Assembly: GCA_023429995.1 (NCBI GenBank)
Contig: JAEZCE010000084.1
Span: 1-53,013, forward strand
Direction of reading: 5' to 3'
DNA from: Bacillota bacterium
Lineage (GTDB): Bacteria > Bacillota > UBA4882 > UBA8346
Length of the DNA stretch: 53,013 nucleotides
Shown here: positions 14,993-22,870 of the stretch, one piece after another
Numbering within the stretch: position 1 is the stretch's first letter
Layout of the letters: the number at the start of each line of letters is the position of its first letter
Made by a program: the position numbers and the translations under genes
The notes under the pieces: model-generated
Seen by the model: the letters and a program-made list of their open reading frames with translations, nothing else
What the model was told of the DNA's origin: nothing
Database searches by the model: none

Positions 14993-16714
14993 TCAAGCTC
15001 CTATCTTCCACCCCAGGCTTTCCTGTTGAATCGTATACAATTTGGCGTACAATCCCTGCTGGATCATCAATTCCTCATGGCTTCCCTGTTCTACCAAAGT
15101 GCCGTTGTTCAGCACCAGAATTTGATCGGCTCCGGCCACCGTCCGCAACCGGTGGGCAATGATTACCACAGTACGTCCTTTAACCAGATGGGAAAGAGCC
15201 TCCTGAATATAGACCTCATTTTCCGGATCCAGGGAAGCGGTGGCTTCATCCAGCAATACGATGGGGGCATTTTTTAGAAGCGCCCGGGCGATGGAAATCC
15301 GTTGCCGTTCTCCTCCCGAAAGAGTACTGCCGTTTTCCCCAATCAAGGTTTGATATCCATCCGGCATCCTGGTGATAAACTCATGGCAGCGGGCTAATTT
15401 CGCCGCGCGGATTACTTCTTCTTCCGTGGCGTCCTGTTTGCCAAGGCGGATGTTATTGTAGAGAGTGTCGTTAAAGAGAACTACCTCCTGAAAAACAATG
15501 GCTATATAGGATAAGAGCCGTTCCGGATCGATTTCCCGGATGTTGATGCCGCCGATAGTCACGCAGCCCCGGTTAACATCCCAAAAACGGGCAATCAATC
15601 TGGAAACCGTGCTTTTCCCGCTGCCCGACGGTCCCACCAGCGCCGTCACCTTGCCCTGGGGTATGGTAAAACTGACATCCCGCAGTACCTCATCCTGATT
15701 GTATTGAAACCCCACTTTTTCAAAAGCAATATCAAATTTCTTCAGTGTCTTCCCATCATTGCCGTTCATGAGCGGTTGGGCCTGTAATGCCTTCATCCGG
15801 TTCACCGAGAGGATACTATAAAACATCTCCCCCAAAAGCGTCAAAATGGTAATCAAAGGATTATAAATCTGGGCCGCCACGATTAAAAATATTGTGAATT
15901 TAACCAAACCCAAGCCTCCCCCGGTAATCAAGTAAACGCCGGTAAAGATAGCTGCGCTTAGGCCGAATTTCAAGATGATCACGGCGCTCATGATGAATGA
16001 GCCTACCACCGCCTCTAACTTGATGCTTTGGTGCATCAAATCCTTGAGCGCCTTGTCCAGGCTGACGAATTTGGCTCCGGAAAGTCCGAAGGCTTTAATG
16101 ACTTTGATGCCCTCCAAATATTCCTGGGACTGCTCGGCAGAATTCAACTTGGCGGCCACCTGGCGCGCCCCTATTTTTTGTTGCGCTCTTTTGGTCAGGA
16201 GCACAATCGCAAAAGCAACCGGCATGGTGCAAAAGATCGCCAAGGCCATCCGCCAATCATACAGCGCCATCATGAGCGTAAAGAGGCAGACGCTGATGAC
16301 ATTGCCCAACAGTTGGGGCATTACGTGGGAATAAGCATGTTCAATGCCGCTGCAGTCACCCATCATATGGGTGGTCAATTCCGTCAGGTCCTTTTGATTA
16401 AAAAAACTTAACGGCAACCTTCGTAAATGTTCGGCGATGCTGATCCGTTTTTCGGCGGCGGTGGAATAAGCCGCTATATAGGTTTTATCATACTCATGGC
16501 GGTTGGCGACCACCATGACCGCAATCAGCAATAATCCAATCCCGGCGTACAGCCATAGTTTTATAAAACTTACGGTCCCGCCGCTGAAGGGCTTCAAAAT
16601 TTCCATGATCACCATGGACATGACCGAAACCGGCAGCAGGAAACTGAGGTTGGACAAAACATTAGCCCAGACCGCCTTTGTGAAATCCCGGTATCCTTGA
16701 TCCGATAAAAACAA
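14993..16714 (-). CDS. ABC transporter, fused permease/ATPase (YbtQ/IrtB-like), 5' end probably frameshifted
   Basis: The second half of a heterodimeric type IV ABC transporter. The membrane domain spans about residues 15-300, with the LSDQGYRDF elbow helix. The ATPase has Walker A GPSGSGKST, signature LSGGERQR and Walker B VLLDEATASLDPENE. The open frame only offers a TTG at 16714 without a ribosome site. An ATG at 16743 overlaps the stop of the preceding gene (TGATG) and follows GGAGGAG, but is one frame off. Adding one A to the AAA of ACAAAG near 16735 would join that ATG to this frame (start MTKEDILQELLFLSDQ) and give 583 residues. I therefore think the gene truly starts at 16743 and that a base is missing, by error or mutation. 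Confidence 0.85.
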   Translation of the reverse strand: MFLSDQGYRDFTKAVWANVLSNLSFLLPVSVMSMVIMEILKPFSGGTVSFIKLWLYAGIGLLLIAVMVVANRHEYDKTYIAAYSTAAEKRISIAEHLRRLPLSFFNQKDLTELTTHMMGDCSGIEHAYSHVMPQLLGNVISVCLFTLMMALYDWRMALAIFCTMPVAFAIVLLTKRAQQKIGARQVAAKLNSAEQSQEYLEGIKVIKAFGLSGAKFVSLDKALKDLMHQSIKLEAVVGSFIMSAVIILKFGLSAAIFTGVYLITGGGLGLVKFTIFLIVAAQIYNPLITILTLLGEMFYSILSVNRMKALQAQPLMNGNDGKTLKKFDIAFEKVGFQYNQDEVLRDVSFTIPQGKVTALVGPSGSGKSTVSRLIARFWDVNRGCVTIGGINIREIDPERLLSYIAIVFQEVVLFNDTLYNNIRLGKQDATEEEVIRAAKLARCHEFITRMPDGYQTLIGENGSTLSGGERQRISIARALLKNAPIVLLDEATASLDPENEVYIQEALSHLVKGRTVVIIAHRLRTVAGADQILVLNNGTLVEQGSHEELMIQQGLYAKLYTIQQESLGWKIGA

Positions 16715-16742
16715 AAGTTCTTGAAGGATATCTTCTTTGTCA

Positions 16743-18557
16743 TCAGGCTGCTCCTCCTTCTCCGCTAATCGACCAGCTTAAGGTTTTCGTATAAGTGTCC
16801 CACAAGCTACGGTATTTACCGCCCTCAGCCATTAATTGTTCGTGGGTACCCTGCTGGACCAATTTTCCCTCGTCCACCACGAGAATCTTATCTGCGTTCC
16901 GGATGGTGGAAAGCCGGTGGGCAATAATGATTACCGTTTTATCCTTGATTAACTCTTTCAGGGCCAATTGGATCAACTGTTCGTTTTCCGGATCGGCAAA
17001 GGCGGTCGCTTCATCCAGGACAATAACCGGGGCATTCTTTAAGATGGCCCGGGCAATGACGATCCGTTGTTGTTCCCCGCCGGAAAGGTGAACACCCTGG
17101 CTGCCGATGACCGTCCCATACTTATCCGGCAGTTTGATAATAAATTCATGGCACTGGGCGGCTCGGGCCGCCGCTATAATTTCCGTCGCGGTCGCCTCCG
17201 CTTTGCCGATGCAAATATTATCCTGAATGCTTTGTTTAAAAAGAAACAGATCCTGGAAAACAAAGCCCACTTTGGTGAGGAGATAATCCGGCTCCATGTC
17301 CCGGACATCCACCCCGCCGATTTTGACAGTGCCTTCCCGGACATCCCAAAAACGGGGGATTAAGTGGGCGATGGTACTCTTCCCACTGCCGGAAGCTCCA
17401 ACCAAAGCTGTAACCTCCCCTTGACGGGCTTGAAAAGAAATATTTTTCAACGCTTCCACTTTGGTTTCTCCCAAAGTGTAGGAAAAGGAGACACTTTCAA
17501 ATAGGATGTCATTTCCGGCGGTTATCTTCGGATAAAGAGGTAGCGGCAACGGCTGTTCCGCAAAAATTTTGTCCAATCGCGCGACGCCGCTGCTTATCTG
17601 CCGGCCCGCCGATGATACATACATCAGCTTCATAATCGGTCCCGGAAGCGCCGCCGAAAAGATCAAATAAAAAAGGAAGGAAAGAACGAACGCTTGATAA
17701 TTGTTGCTTTGACCGCCAAGAAAGATACCCACCGGTATCAAAAACACCGCAATGGCGTTCAATATCACCACAAAAGCCACCCAGGAATTTTTCCAGGAGA
17801 AAGTATAGCGTAAGGCAATATCCTTATACGCCATAATCGAATCGTAAAAACGCCGGAAAGAAAAGACCGTCTGGTTAAAGACCTTGACCACCGAAATGCC
17901 GCGCACATATTCAACGGCCGAGTTGTTCATATCCTCCAGATGATTTTGAAAAGTTTCCATCATTTCCTTGGCTTTCTCTCCGGAAAACGCCTTGATCTGA
18001 ATGAAAAACGCTGCCATTAGCGGTACCATGCATGCCAAACCCATCCGCCAGTCAAAGGCCAGCAGGATACTCACCATCACCAGCGGCGCCGTCATGGCGC
18101 CGGCTAGATCCGGCAATTGATGGGCCAGAAAGCCTTCGATTTTTTCGATGTTTTCATCCAGCATTTTACGGAGTTTACCGGTGGAGTTGGCCGTATGAAA
18201 CCCCAGGGGTAGTGAGGCCAGGTGCTTGGTAAAAGCCAATTTTAATAAATAAAGAATTTTAAAAGCAGCAATATGCGAGCAAATGGTGGAAGCATAAAGC
18301 AGCAGAAAGCTGGCTACCATTCCCAGCATAGCCCACCAGCCATACCCGATAACCAGCCCCCGGTTAATCCGGGTCAAGTCCGCCCCATGCTTCAAAAGTT
18401 CTTGAATGATAAAATAAATGCACATAAAGGGAATCAATGAAGCCAGTGTACTAAGCGCCGCCAATATACAAGACAACACCAGCAGTCCCTTTTTCGCTCC
18501 GGCGATTTCCAACAGTCTGGTAATGCCGGTTTTTCGGTTGTTTGCGATTTCCGTCAT
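16743..18557 (-). CDS. ABC transporter, fused permease/ATPase (YbtP/IrtA-like)
   Basis: The first half of the heterodimer, 604 residues. Six membrane segments lie within residues 20-320. The ATPase has Walker A GASGSGKST near residue 395, signature LSGGEQQR and Walker B VIVLDEATAFADPENE. The DEATAFADPENE form is characteristic of the YbtPQ/IrtAB group, which despite an exporter fold imports ferric siderophores. AraC regulator, flavodoxin and iron boxes nearby support an iron role. Its gene is the first of a three-gene operon, and a GTTAG-N6-CTAAC box lies at 18652-18667 upstream. The start ATG follows GGAGG. Confidence 0.9.
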   Translation of the reverse strand: MTEIANNRKTGITRLLEIAGAKKGLLVLSCILAALSTLASLIPFMCIYFIIQELLKHGADLTRINRGLVIGYGWWAMLGMVASFLLLYASTICSHIAAFKILYLLKLAFTKHLASLPLGFHTANSTGKLRKMLDENIEKIEGFLAHQLPDLAGAMTAPLVMVSILLAFDWRMGLACMVPLMAAFFIQIKAFSGEKAKEMMETFQNHLEDMNNSAVEYVRGISVVKVFNQTVFSFRRFYDSIMAYKDIALRYTFSWKNSWVAFVVILNAIAVFLIPVGIFLGGQSNNYQAFVLSFLFYLIFSAALPGPIMKLMYVSSAGRQISSGVARLDKIFAEQPLPLPLYPKITAGNDILFESVSFSYTLGETKVEALKNISFQARQGEVTALVGASGSGKSTIAHLIPRFWDVREGTVKIGGVDVRDMEPDYLLTKVGFVFQDLFLFKQSIQDNICIGKAEATATEIIAAARAAQCHEFIIKLPDKYGTVIGSQGVHLSGGEQQRIVIARAILKNAPVIVLDEATAFADPENEQLIQLALKELIKDKTVIIIAHRLSTIRNADKILVVDEGKLVQQGTHEQLMAEGGKYRSLWDTYTKTLSWSISGEGGAA

Positions 18558-18651
18558 TCGAATTCCTCCATTTCTATAGAAAATGCAGATTCAAGCTTCT
18601 CAACTTTTAAACAACACGTTTTTTGATACGGCTTTTAAAACGTTTGTGGAA

Positions 18652-18667
18652 GTTAGGAAAGCCTAAC
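18652..18667. promoter_or_regulatory. Iron-box candidate 1 (ABC operon)
   Basis: GTTAGGAAAGCCTAAC, 95 bases before the YbtP-like start codon. It is one of six GTTAG-N6-CTAAC sites, all within the iron block. The DtxR-family protein at 26007 is the likely ligand. Confidence 0.7.
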
Positions 18668-18828
18668 ACAGGTATTAGTATCTCCCCGCTTGTTCCCGCT
18701 AAAATTATTATAAAATGGAGGCCGGAAGCTTTTCTACCCCGAACCGGACTATCCATACCCCAAATGGTATTTTCGCAAAATCTGATCGTTGTTCTGTTGT
18801 TCTATGGAAAATGGCGGTTCTTAATGAC

Positions 18829-18875
18829 AAAAAGCCTGTCAGACCAATTTCTCAACGGTTTGACAAGCTTTTTTT
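18829..18875. terminator. Bidirectional intrinsic terminator after the AraC gene
   Basis: AAAAAGCCTGTCA (18829-18841) pairs with TGACAAGCTTTTT (18861-18873) with one mismatch. T-runs follow on both strands. It separates the AraC gene from the ABC operon. Confidence 0.75.
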
Positions 18876-18948
18876 AATAGTACTCCAACCGCAACAACGA
18901 AAGCCGCGTAAACACGCAGAGGCGGAATCCCCTTGCAAAGGACATTTC

Positions 18949-19941
18949 TTAGCCGCGGAGATATTCTCCCGGATTCAAACCGTATTTTTTGCGGAACGCT
19001 TCTCCGAAGTGACTGATATTGGTATATCCTACTTGACTGGCTACATCTTTCACTTTCAGCTTTTTTTCCTCCAAAAGAATCCGGGCTAATTCCATCCGTT
19101 TTTCCATAATATAAGCATAAACTGGCATTCCATAACTTTCTTTAAAACCCTTCTTTAACTTTAGCTCATTAAGGCATACCAAGCGGGCCAATTGGGTTAA
19201 GGTGGGCGGATCGGCATAGTTGAGATCAAGGATTTCCTTGGCCCGCCGCAGACTCACCGCTTCTTCCGGCGAAAATTTCATCTTAAGCGGTTCCGTGCGC
19301 CCGGAGCCGACGATTTCTTGGACGTAGAGAGCTATTAATTCCAGCGCTTTCCCTTCAATATAAATCCCCCTGGCTCTTTCCTGATAAGAACAATTCACGA
19401 GCTGCTCCAAAATCCTTTTTGCCAACGCCGTGATTTTAAACTTCTTGCCTATAACCAGCGGACTATCCAAACGGGTGATCGCCTGTGCTGCGTGTAAATA
19501 TTCAAAAACAGCCGCAAAGCGCCCGGGATAAAGCGTCAATGTTATCCCGTAACAACGTTCTCCGGGGATAAAGGTATGAAATCCGTCGATGAATTTTCCC
19601 CGGTAAACGCAACTATCATCCCGCTCCAAAGCCAATAATTCCCCGGACCCCCGGATAGTGTACTCCATATCGTCCGCCAAATTAAACGTAATATGGCAAG
19701 CATTGGCGTAGGTGGTCTCTTCCAAGGTAAATTCCTTCTGAAAACAAAAATCATAAACATTGACTTCCAACTCCGGACTCAGGATGCTCCGCCGGCAATA
19801 ACCTTCGCCCAAAGCTTGGGGCAACCGGTAGAAACTCTCGGAAAAATCCCGGCCATATATCCTGTTCAGCCCTTCCGCCAGGCAGAAATCCATTCCGGGC
19901 CGTGAATCTGTCTTATATGTCTTTTGCAACATGACATTCAT
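18949..19941 (-). CDS. AraC-family regulator (PchR/YbtA-like)
   Basis: A 330-residue regulator. Residues 225-330 form the double helix-turn-helix of AraC proteins (LTQLARLVCLNELKLKKGFKE, then VKDVASQVGYTNISHFGEAF and KKYGLNPGEYL). The N-terminal 220 residues form the ligand-sensing part and resemble regulators that sense ferric siderophores. PchR and YbtA activate siderophore uptake genes; here the neighbours are the YbtPQ-like pair. Start ATG at 19941 with GAGG nine bases upstream. It lies 45 bases behind flavodoxin, likely in one transcript. Confidence 0.88.
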   Translation of the reverse strand: MNVMLQKTYKTDSRPGMDFCLAEGLNRIYGRDFSESFYRLPQALGEGYCRRSILSPELEVNVYDFCFQKEFTLEETTYANACHITFNLADDMEYTIRGSGELLALERDDSCVYRGKFIDGFHTFIPGERCYGITLTLYPGRFAAVFEYLHAAQAITRLDSPLVIGKKFKITALAKRILEQLVNCSYQERARGIYIEGKALELIALYVQEIVGSGRTEPLKMKFSPEEAVSLRRAKEILDLNYADPPTLTQLARLVCLNELKLKKGFKESYGMPVYAYIMEKRMELARILLEEKKLKVKDVASQVGYTNISHFGEAFRKKYGLNPGEYLRG

Positions 19942-19986
19942 TGCGGTTATCCTCTTCTATCATTACTATATCACCCTCGATTGGGC

Positions 19987-20424
19987 TTATCCAAGGGCTT
20001 GAACCAACTTGGCTCCCAGTTCTTTGGACTCTGCCATTCCTTCATCATCCGGCGTACCTTGAACCGTTAATCCATCCGCCACCATCTTCGCTCCCGACGC
20101 TTCCATGCGTTCCTGCCAATCTCTCATCCATTGACCGTCGCCCCAATCAAAAGAACCAAACAAAGCTAACGGTTTCCCCTGCAAGTCTTTAGCTAACAAA
20201 AATTCAACAAAAGGTTCCATTTCCGATTCTTCCAAAATTTCGTTTCCCATGGCGGGGCAACCCAGGGCGATGCCGTCCGCTTTCAAAACATCTTCCTTAA
20301 CAGCGGCATCGACAGTTGTCATTTTTACCTCGATATCATCGGATTGGGCTCCTTCAGCAATCCCTACCGCCATTTTCTGCGTATTCCCCGTTCCGCTCCA
20401 ATAAACAATCATAATATTTTTCAT
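19987..20424 (-). CDS. Flavodoxin
   Basis: A 145-residue short-chain flavodoxin. It starts MKNIMIVYWSGTGNT, the FMN phosphate-binding loop, followed by a GCPAMGNE turn and an FGSFDWGDGQWM segment that stacks on FMN. Flavodoxin replaces ferredoxin as an electron carrier under iron limitation, matching its place in the iron block. The start at 20424 follows GGGGGA; an in-frame start 12 codons earlier is not supported. Confidence 0.93.
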   Translation of the reverse strand: MKNIMIVYWSGTGNTQKMAVGIAEGAQSDDIEVKMTTVDAAVKEDVLKADGIALGCPAMGNEILEESEMEPFVEFLLAKDLQGKPLALFGSFDWGDGQWMRDWQERMEASGAKMVADGLTVQGTPDDEGMAESKELGAKLVQALG

Positions 20425-20511
20425 TTTGACATTCCCCCATTTTAAATTTTTTCCGTTCAACCGGCTTACGTATCAATGCTTATTGAATGAATGCTAAAGA
20501 TGAAACCGGTT

Positions 20512-21105
20512 TTATTTCTCCAAATATTGAAAAAACTGGTTTTCTTCTATTATCCTTATTAATTGAGGATCAAACTGTAGATTCCGGTTGATTTGTAATT
20601 GATGCCGGCACTCCTTGACACTTAATGCCTTCCGGTACGGTCTTTCGGAAGTCATCGCGTCTATAGCATCACAGACGGCAATAATTCGAGAACTTATTGG
20701 AATTTCTTCCCCTTTGATTCCGTCGGGATAACCATTCCCATCCCAGCGTTCATGATGGTGTAAAACAATTTTTGCCAAACCTTTTAATTGGCTTGAACGG
20801 GTCAAGATTTGGCAACCTATCGTTGGATGCTGCCTTAATATGGCAACCTCCTCCGGCATCAATGGCCCAGCTTTGTTCAAAACCCGGTCCGGAATGCCGA
20901 TTTTCCCGATATCATGAAGATGAGCCGCTAAATGTAAATCTTCCAAAGCCTCCCCCTTCAATCCGGCGATTTCTCCCAACTGGTAAGCCATGTCCGCAAC
21001 CCTGGTCGAATGACCTCTGGTATAGGGGTCTTTCGCTTCCAAGGCCGTTACCAGACATTCAATAATTTCATGATAAACTTCAGCCATCAGCCACCAAGTA
21101 TTCAT
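20512..21105 (-). CDS. HD-GYP domain phosphodiesterase
   Basis: A stand-alone HD-GYP protein of 197 residues, a family that hydrolyses cyclic di-GMP or related cyclic dinucleotides with an iron or manganese cluster. Motifs in order are HSTRVADMA, the HD pair (His64-Asp65) in LHDIGKIGIPD, HHHERWDGNGYPDGIKGEEIP as HD-GYP core, and DAIDAMTSERPYR. There is no receiver or sensor domain, so input may come from partner proteins. Its ATG overlaps the stop of the DUF2325 gene by four bases, so the two are translationally coupled and share the DUF3793 promoter with an iron box. Confidence 0.9.
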   Translation of the reverse strand: MNTWWLMAEVYHEIIECLVTALEAKDPYTRGHSTRVADMAYQLGEIAGLKGEALEDLHLAAHLHDIGKIGIPDRVLNKAGPLMPEEVAILRQHPTIGCQILTRSSQLKGLAKIVLHHHERWDGNGYPDGIKGEEIPISSRIIAVCDAIDAMTSERPYRKALSVKECRHQLQINRNLQFDPQLIRIIEENQFFQYLEK

Positions 21106-21404
21106 AAGCGGCTCCTCATCGTCTCATTTTTCATGGAAATCAAAACTTCTCGCAGTTGCGAACAAGAACGTTTCACAAATACCACTTTCAACCCCCTTCG
21201 TTTGGCAGCGGCTTTCACTCCTAAAGCCAACCGATGACTGAGAAAATCCGTAAAGACAATAACCCCTTCGGCTTTTCGGTGAATCACCGTTCTCATGTCA
21301 CCCATTTTGCGGCCGGTTATATGATCAATCAGATCAAATCCATGTTCTTCCAGCAACTGCGGAATATTTCCCAAACGGTCGCCTCCAAAAATAACAATGG
21401 ACAT
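21102..21404 (-). CDS. DUF2325 family protein
   Basis: A 100-residue protein with the DUF2325 pattern: VIFGGDRLGNIP at the N-terminus, a central IDHITGRK segment, then a FTDFLSH-type strand and a KRSCSQLRE-type helix. The fold suggests a Rossmann-like nucleotide-binding unit. The function is unknown; members often sit near iron or redox genes. AAGGGAAGG precedes the ATG. It lies 13 bases after DUF3793 and overlaps HD-GYP by four bases. Confidence 0.85.
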   Translation of the reverse strand: MSIVIFGGDRLGNIPQLLEEHGFDLIDHITGRKMGDMRTVIHRKAEGVIVFTDFLSHRLALGVKAAAKRRGLKVVFVKRSCSQLREVLISMKNETMRSRL

Positions 21405-21417
21405 TTGTCACCTTCCC

Positions 21418-22056
21418 TTACTCGGTACAGATTATTAATTTATCCGCGAAATAATCCCCCGGTCGTTTCCCTTCCATCATCATGTTAAGAAAACAATGCT
21501 TAGCTTCTCGATAACGTTCAAATAGGGCCAGTTTGGGACCAGGATCATGATAGACTTTCCAATATCCGTCGATTAGTGCCTTTTTTCCTTTATTATCGAT
21601 GAAGCTCAATACATCCGGCAATGGAATTCCCAGAAAAACTCCTATTTCATGAGGACATCCCTCCGAAAATCGCTCTTTTAAATCTGCCAAAGCCGTCTCT
21701 ACAGTCAGTTCCGCTCGGTAACCGCTACGGATTAAAAATTGGGTGGTTGGCTTTTCCCTTAAAACATTTTGAAGCAAATCGGGGTTATAAAAAAGCACGA
21801 TACTCTGTTCCGGAGTCCGGCGTAATTCATAAAAACGGAAATTTACCGAACAAGGAATTTTATCATGGTGATTTGTCCAAATCTCATTCAACCGTCGTCC
21901 GATTTCACTGCCAAAATTTAAAGTCACGGCTGGTTTATCCGCTTCCAATACCGGCGCCGAATAATAAGCAATTAAATATAAAAGATAATCGAGGGACTGA
22001 TAATTTCCGGCGATTTGGTTATGTAAAAAATTCATCGTTTTCATTTCCTGTTTCAT
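21418..22056 (-). CDS. DUF3793 family protein
   Basis: A 212-residue cytoplasmic protein with the DUF3793 signature HEIGVFLGIPLPDVLSFI, followed by KALIDGYWKVYHDP and an FERYREAKHCFL segment. No enzymatic motif is known. The family often neighbours flavodoxin and Feo genes, as here. The start at 22056 has only a weak ribosome site; internal ATG codons (residues 5 and 8) are possible. It heads the unit DUF3793, DUF2325, HD-GYP, flavodoxin, AraC. An iron box lies at 22079-22094, just upstream. Confidence 0.85.
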   Translation of the reverse strand: MKQEMKTMNFLHNQIAGNYQSLDYLLYLIAYYSAPVLEADKPAVTLNFGSEIGRRLNEIWTNHHDKIPCSVNFRFYELRRTPEQSIVLFYNPDLLQNVLREKPTTQFLIRSGYRAELTVETALADLKERFSEGCPHEIGVFLGIPLPDVLSFIDNKGKKALIDGYWKVYHDPGPKLALFERYREAKHCFLNMMMEGKRPGDYFADKLIICTE

Positions 22057-22078
22057 GAGTTTTCGTTTCCATTCTTAA

Positions 22079-22094
22079 GTTAGTTTAAACTAAC
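22079..22094. promoter_or_regulatory. Iron-box candidate 2 (DUF3793 unit)
   Basis: GTTAGTTTAAACTAAC lies within a 20-bp perfect palindrome (22077-22096), 23 bases before the DUF3793 start codon. It is the most symmetrical of the six sites. Confidence 0.75.
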
Positions 22095-22166
22095 TTTTTT
22101 GTCGCTGAACAAACCTTGCCTAAACTTAATGTCCCGATGGATAAAAATCATACAGATTCTGTCTTC

Positions 22167-22307
22167 TTATTCTTTCTTTCCACAGCACGATCCGGAACAA
22201 CCATCTTCACAACCACAATTGCTCTCACCCTTGGCTGCCCGTTTCACATTCCAAACGATTACAACCGCGAAAACCACAACGACACCAATTAAAATCAAAT
22301 ACCGCAT
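22167..22307 (-). CDS. FeoB-associated Cys-rich membrane protein
   Basis: A 46-residue gene. It encodes one N-terminal membrane helix (MRYLILIGVVVVFAVVIVW), a short basic stretch, then a Cys-rich tail with five Cys (CGCEDGCSGSCCG). This is the FeoB_associated pattern, seen beside feoB in Firmicutes and thought to serve a FeoC-like role. GGAG followed by AAAGGG precedes the ATG. It follows the Fur gene by 30 bases, in the Feo block. Confidence 0.88.
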   Translation of the reverse strand: MRYLILIGVVVVFAVVIVWNVKRAAKGESNCGCEDGCSGSCCGKKE

Positions 22308-22337
22308 ATCCCTTTCTCCTTTCCTTTTTTTACTTTT

Positions 22338-22769
22338 CTATGGTAGGTAACACCCTTTACAAGTACCGTAAACACCAACTTCTTCTACGGAAAACCCATT
22401 TCGTTCCTGAATTTGGTCGATCCATTCCGTAGCTTGCAAATATTCTTCAACGAAACCGCATTTCCGGCAGATTAACAAACATTTCTTGACTTCTCCTATT
22501 TGTAGCCGGTAACGCTTACGTTCATCATGAGGGGAAATCGCAGAAACCAAGCGCAATTTCTCAAGCAAAGATAATGTCCGGTAGATTGTGGCGATTCCCA
22601 CATGATGATCCTTTCTTTTTACTCCTTCATAAATTGCTTCACAACCAAGATATTGATTGGAGTTTTGGAATAATATTTCTAATATGATTCGTCTTTGGTC
22701 TGTCAAACGATATCCTGCTTGATTCAATGTTTTCATGACAATAGGCAATAATTTGTTCATTTTCTCCAT
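22338..22769 (-). CDS. Fur-family regulator with atypical metal site
   Basis: A 143-residue Fur-family protein. Residues 10-85 form the winged helix, including HHVGIATIYRTLSLLEKLRLV. Cys101, Cys104, Cys137 and Cys140 form the structural zinc site. The His-rich stretch that normally precedes the first CxxC (HHDH type, part of the regulatory metal site) is replaced by GEVKKCLLI, so metal sensing may differ. It could be a Fur, PerR or other subtype. It lies 101 bases after feoB in the same direction. Start 22769 or 22760; neither has an ideal ribosome site. Confidence 0.88.
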   Translation of the reverse strand: MEKMNKLLPIVMKTLNQAGYRLTDQRRIILEILFQNSNQYLGCEAIYEGVKRKDHHVGIATIYRTLSLLEKLRLVSAISPHDERKRYRLQIGEVKKCLLICRKCGFVEEYLQATEWIDQIQERNGFSVEEVGVYGTCKGCYLP

Positions 22770-22870
22770 ACAGTTTCATTATTTCATTAAATTCTCCTGA
22801 AATCTTTCGGAACCGCGTTGGGAAAAACCCATCCCAACGCATTCCGTTTCCATTTTTTATTGTTTTCTAC

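Larger units (their letters stand above)
18558..18948. other. Gap between AraC and ABC operons
   Basis: These 391 bases hold an iron box (18652-18667) and a bidirectional terminator (18829-18875), listed separately. Nothing else is recognisable; two short plus-strand ORFs here lack ribosome sites. Confidence 0.5.

Noticed and set aside
14993..18557. Multidrug exporter annotation for the ABC pair
   Set aside because: The DEATAFADPENE Walker B, AraC partner, flavodoxin and iron box fit the YbtPQ/IrtAB siderophore importers better.
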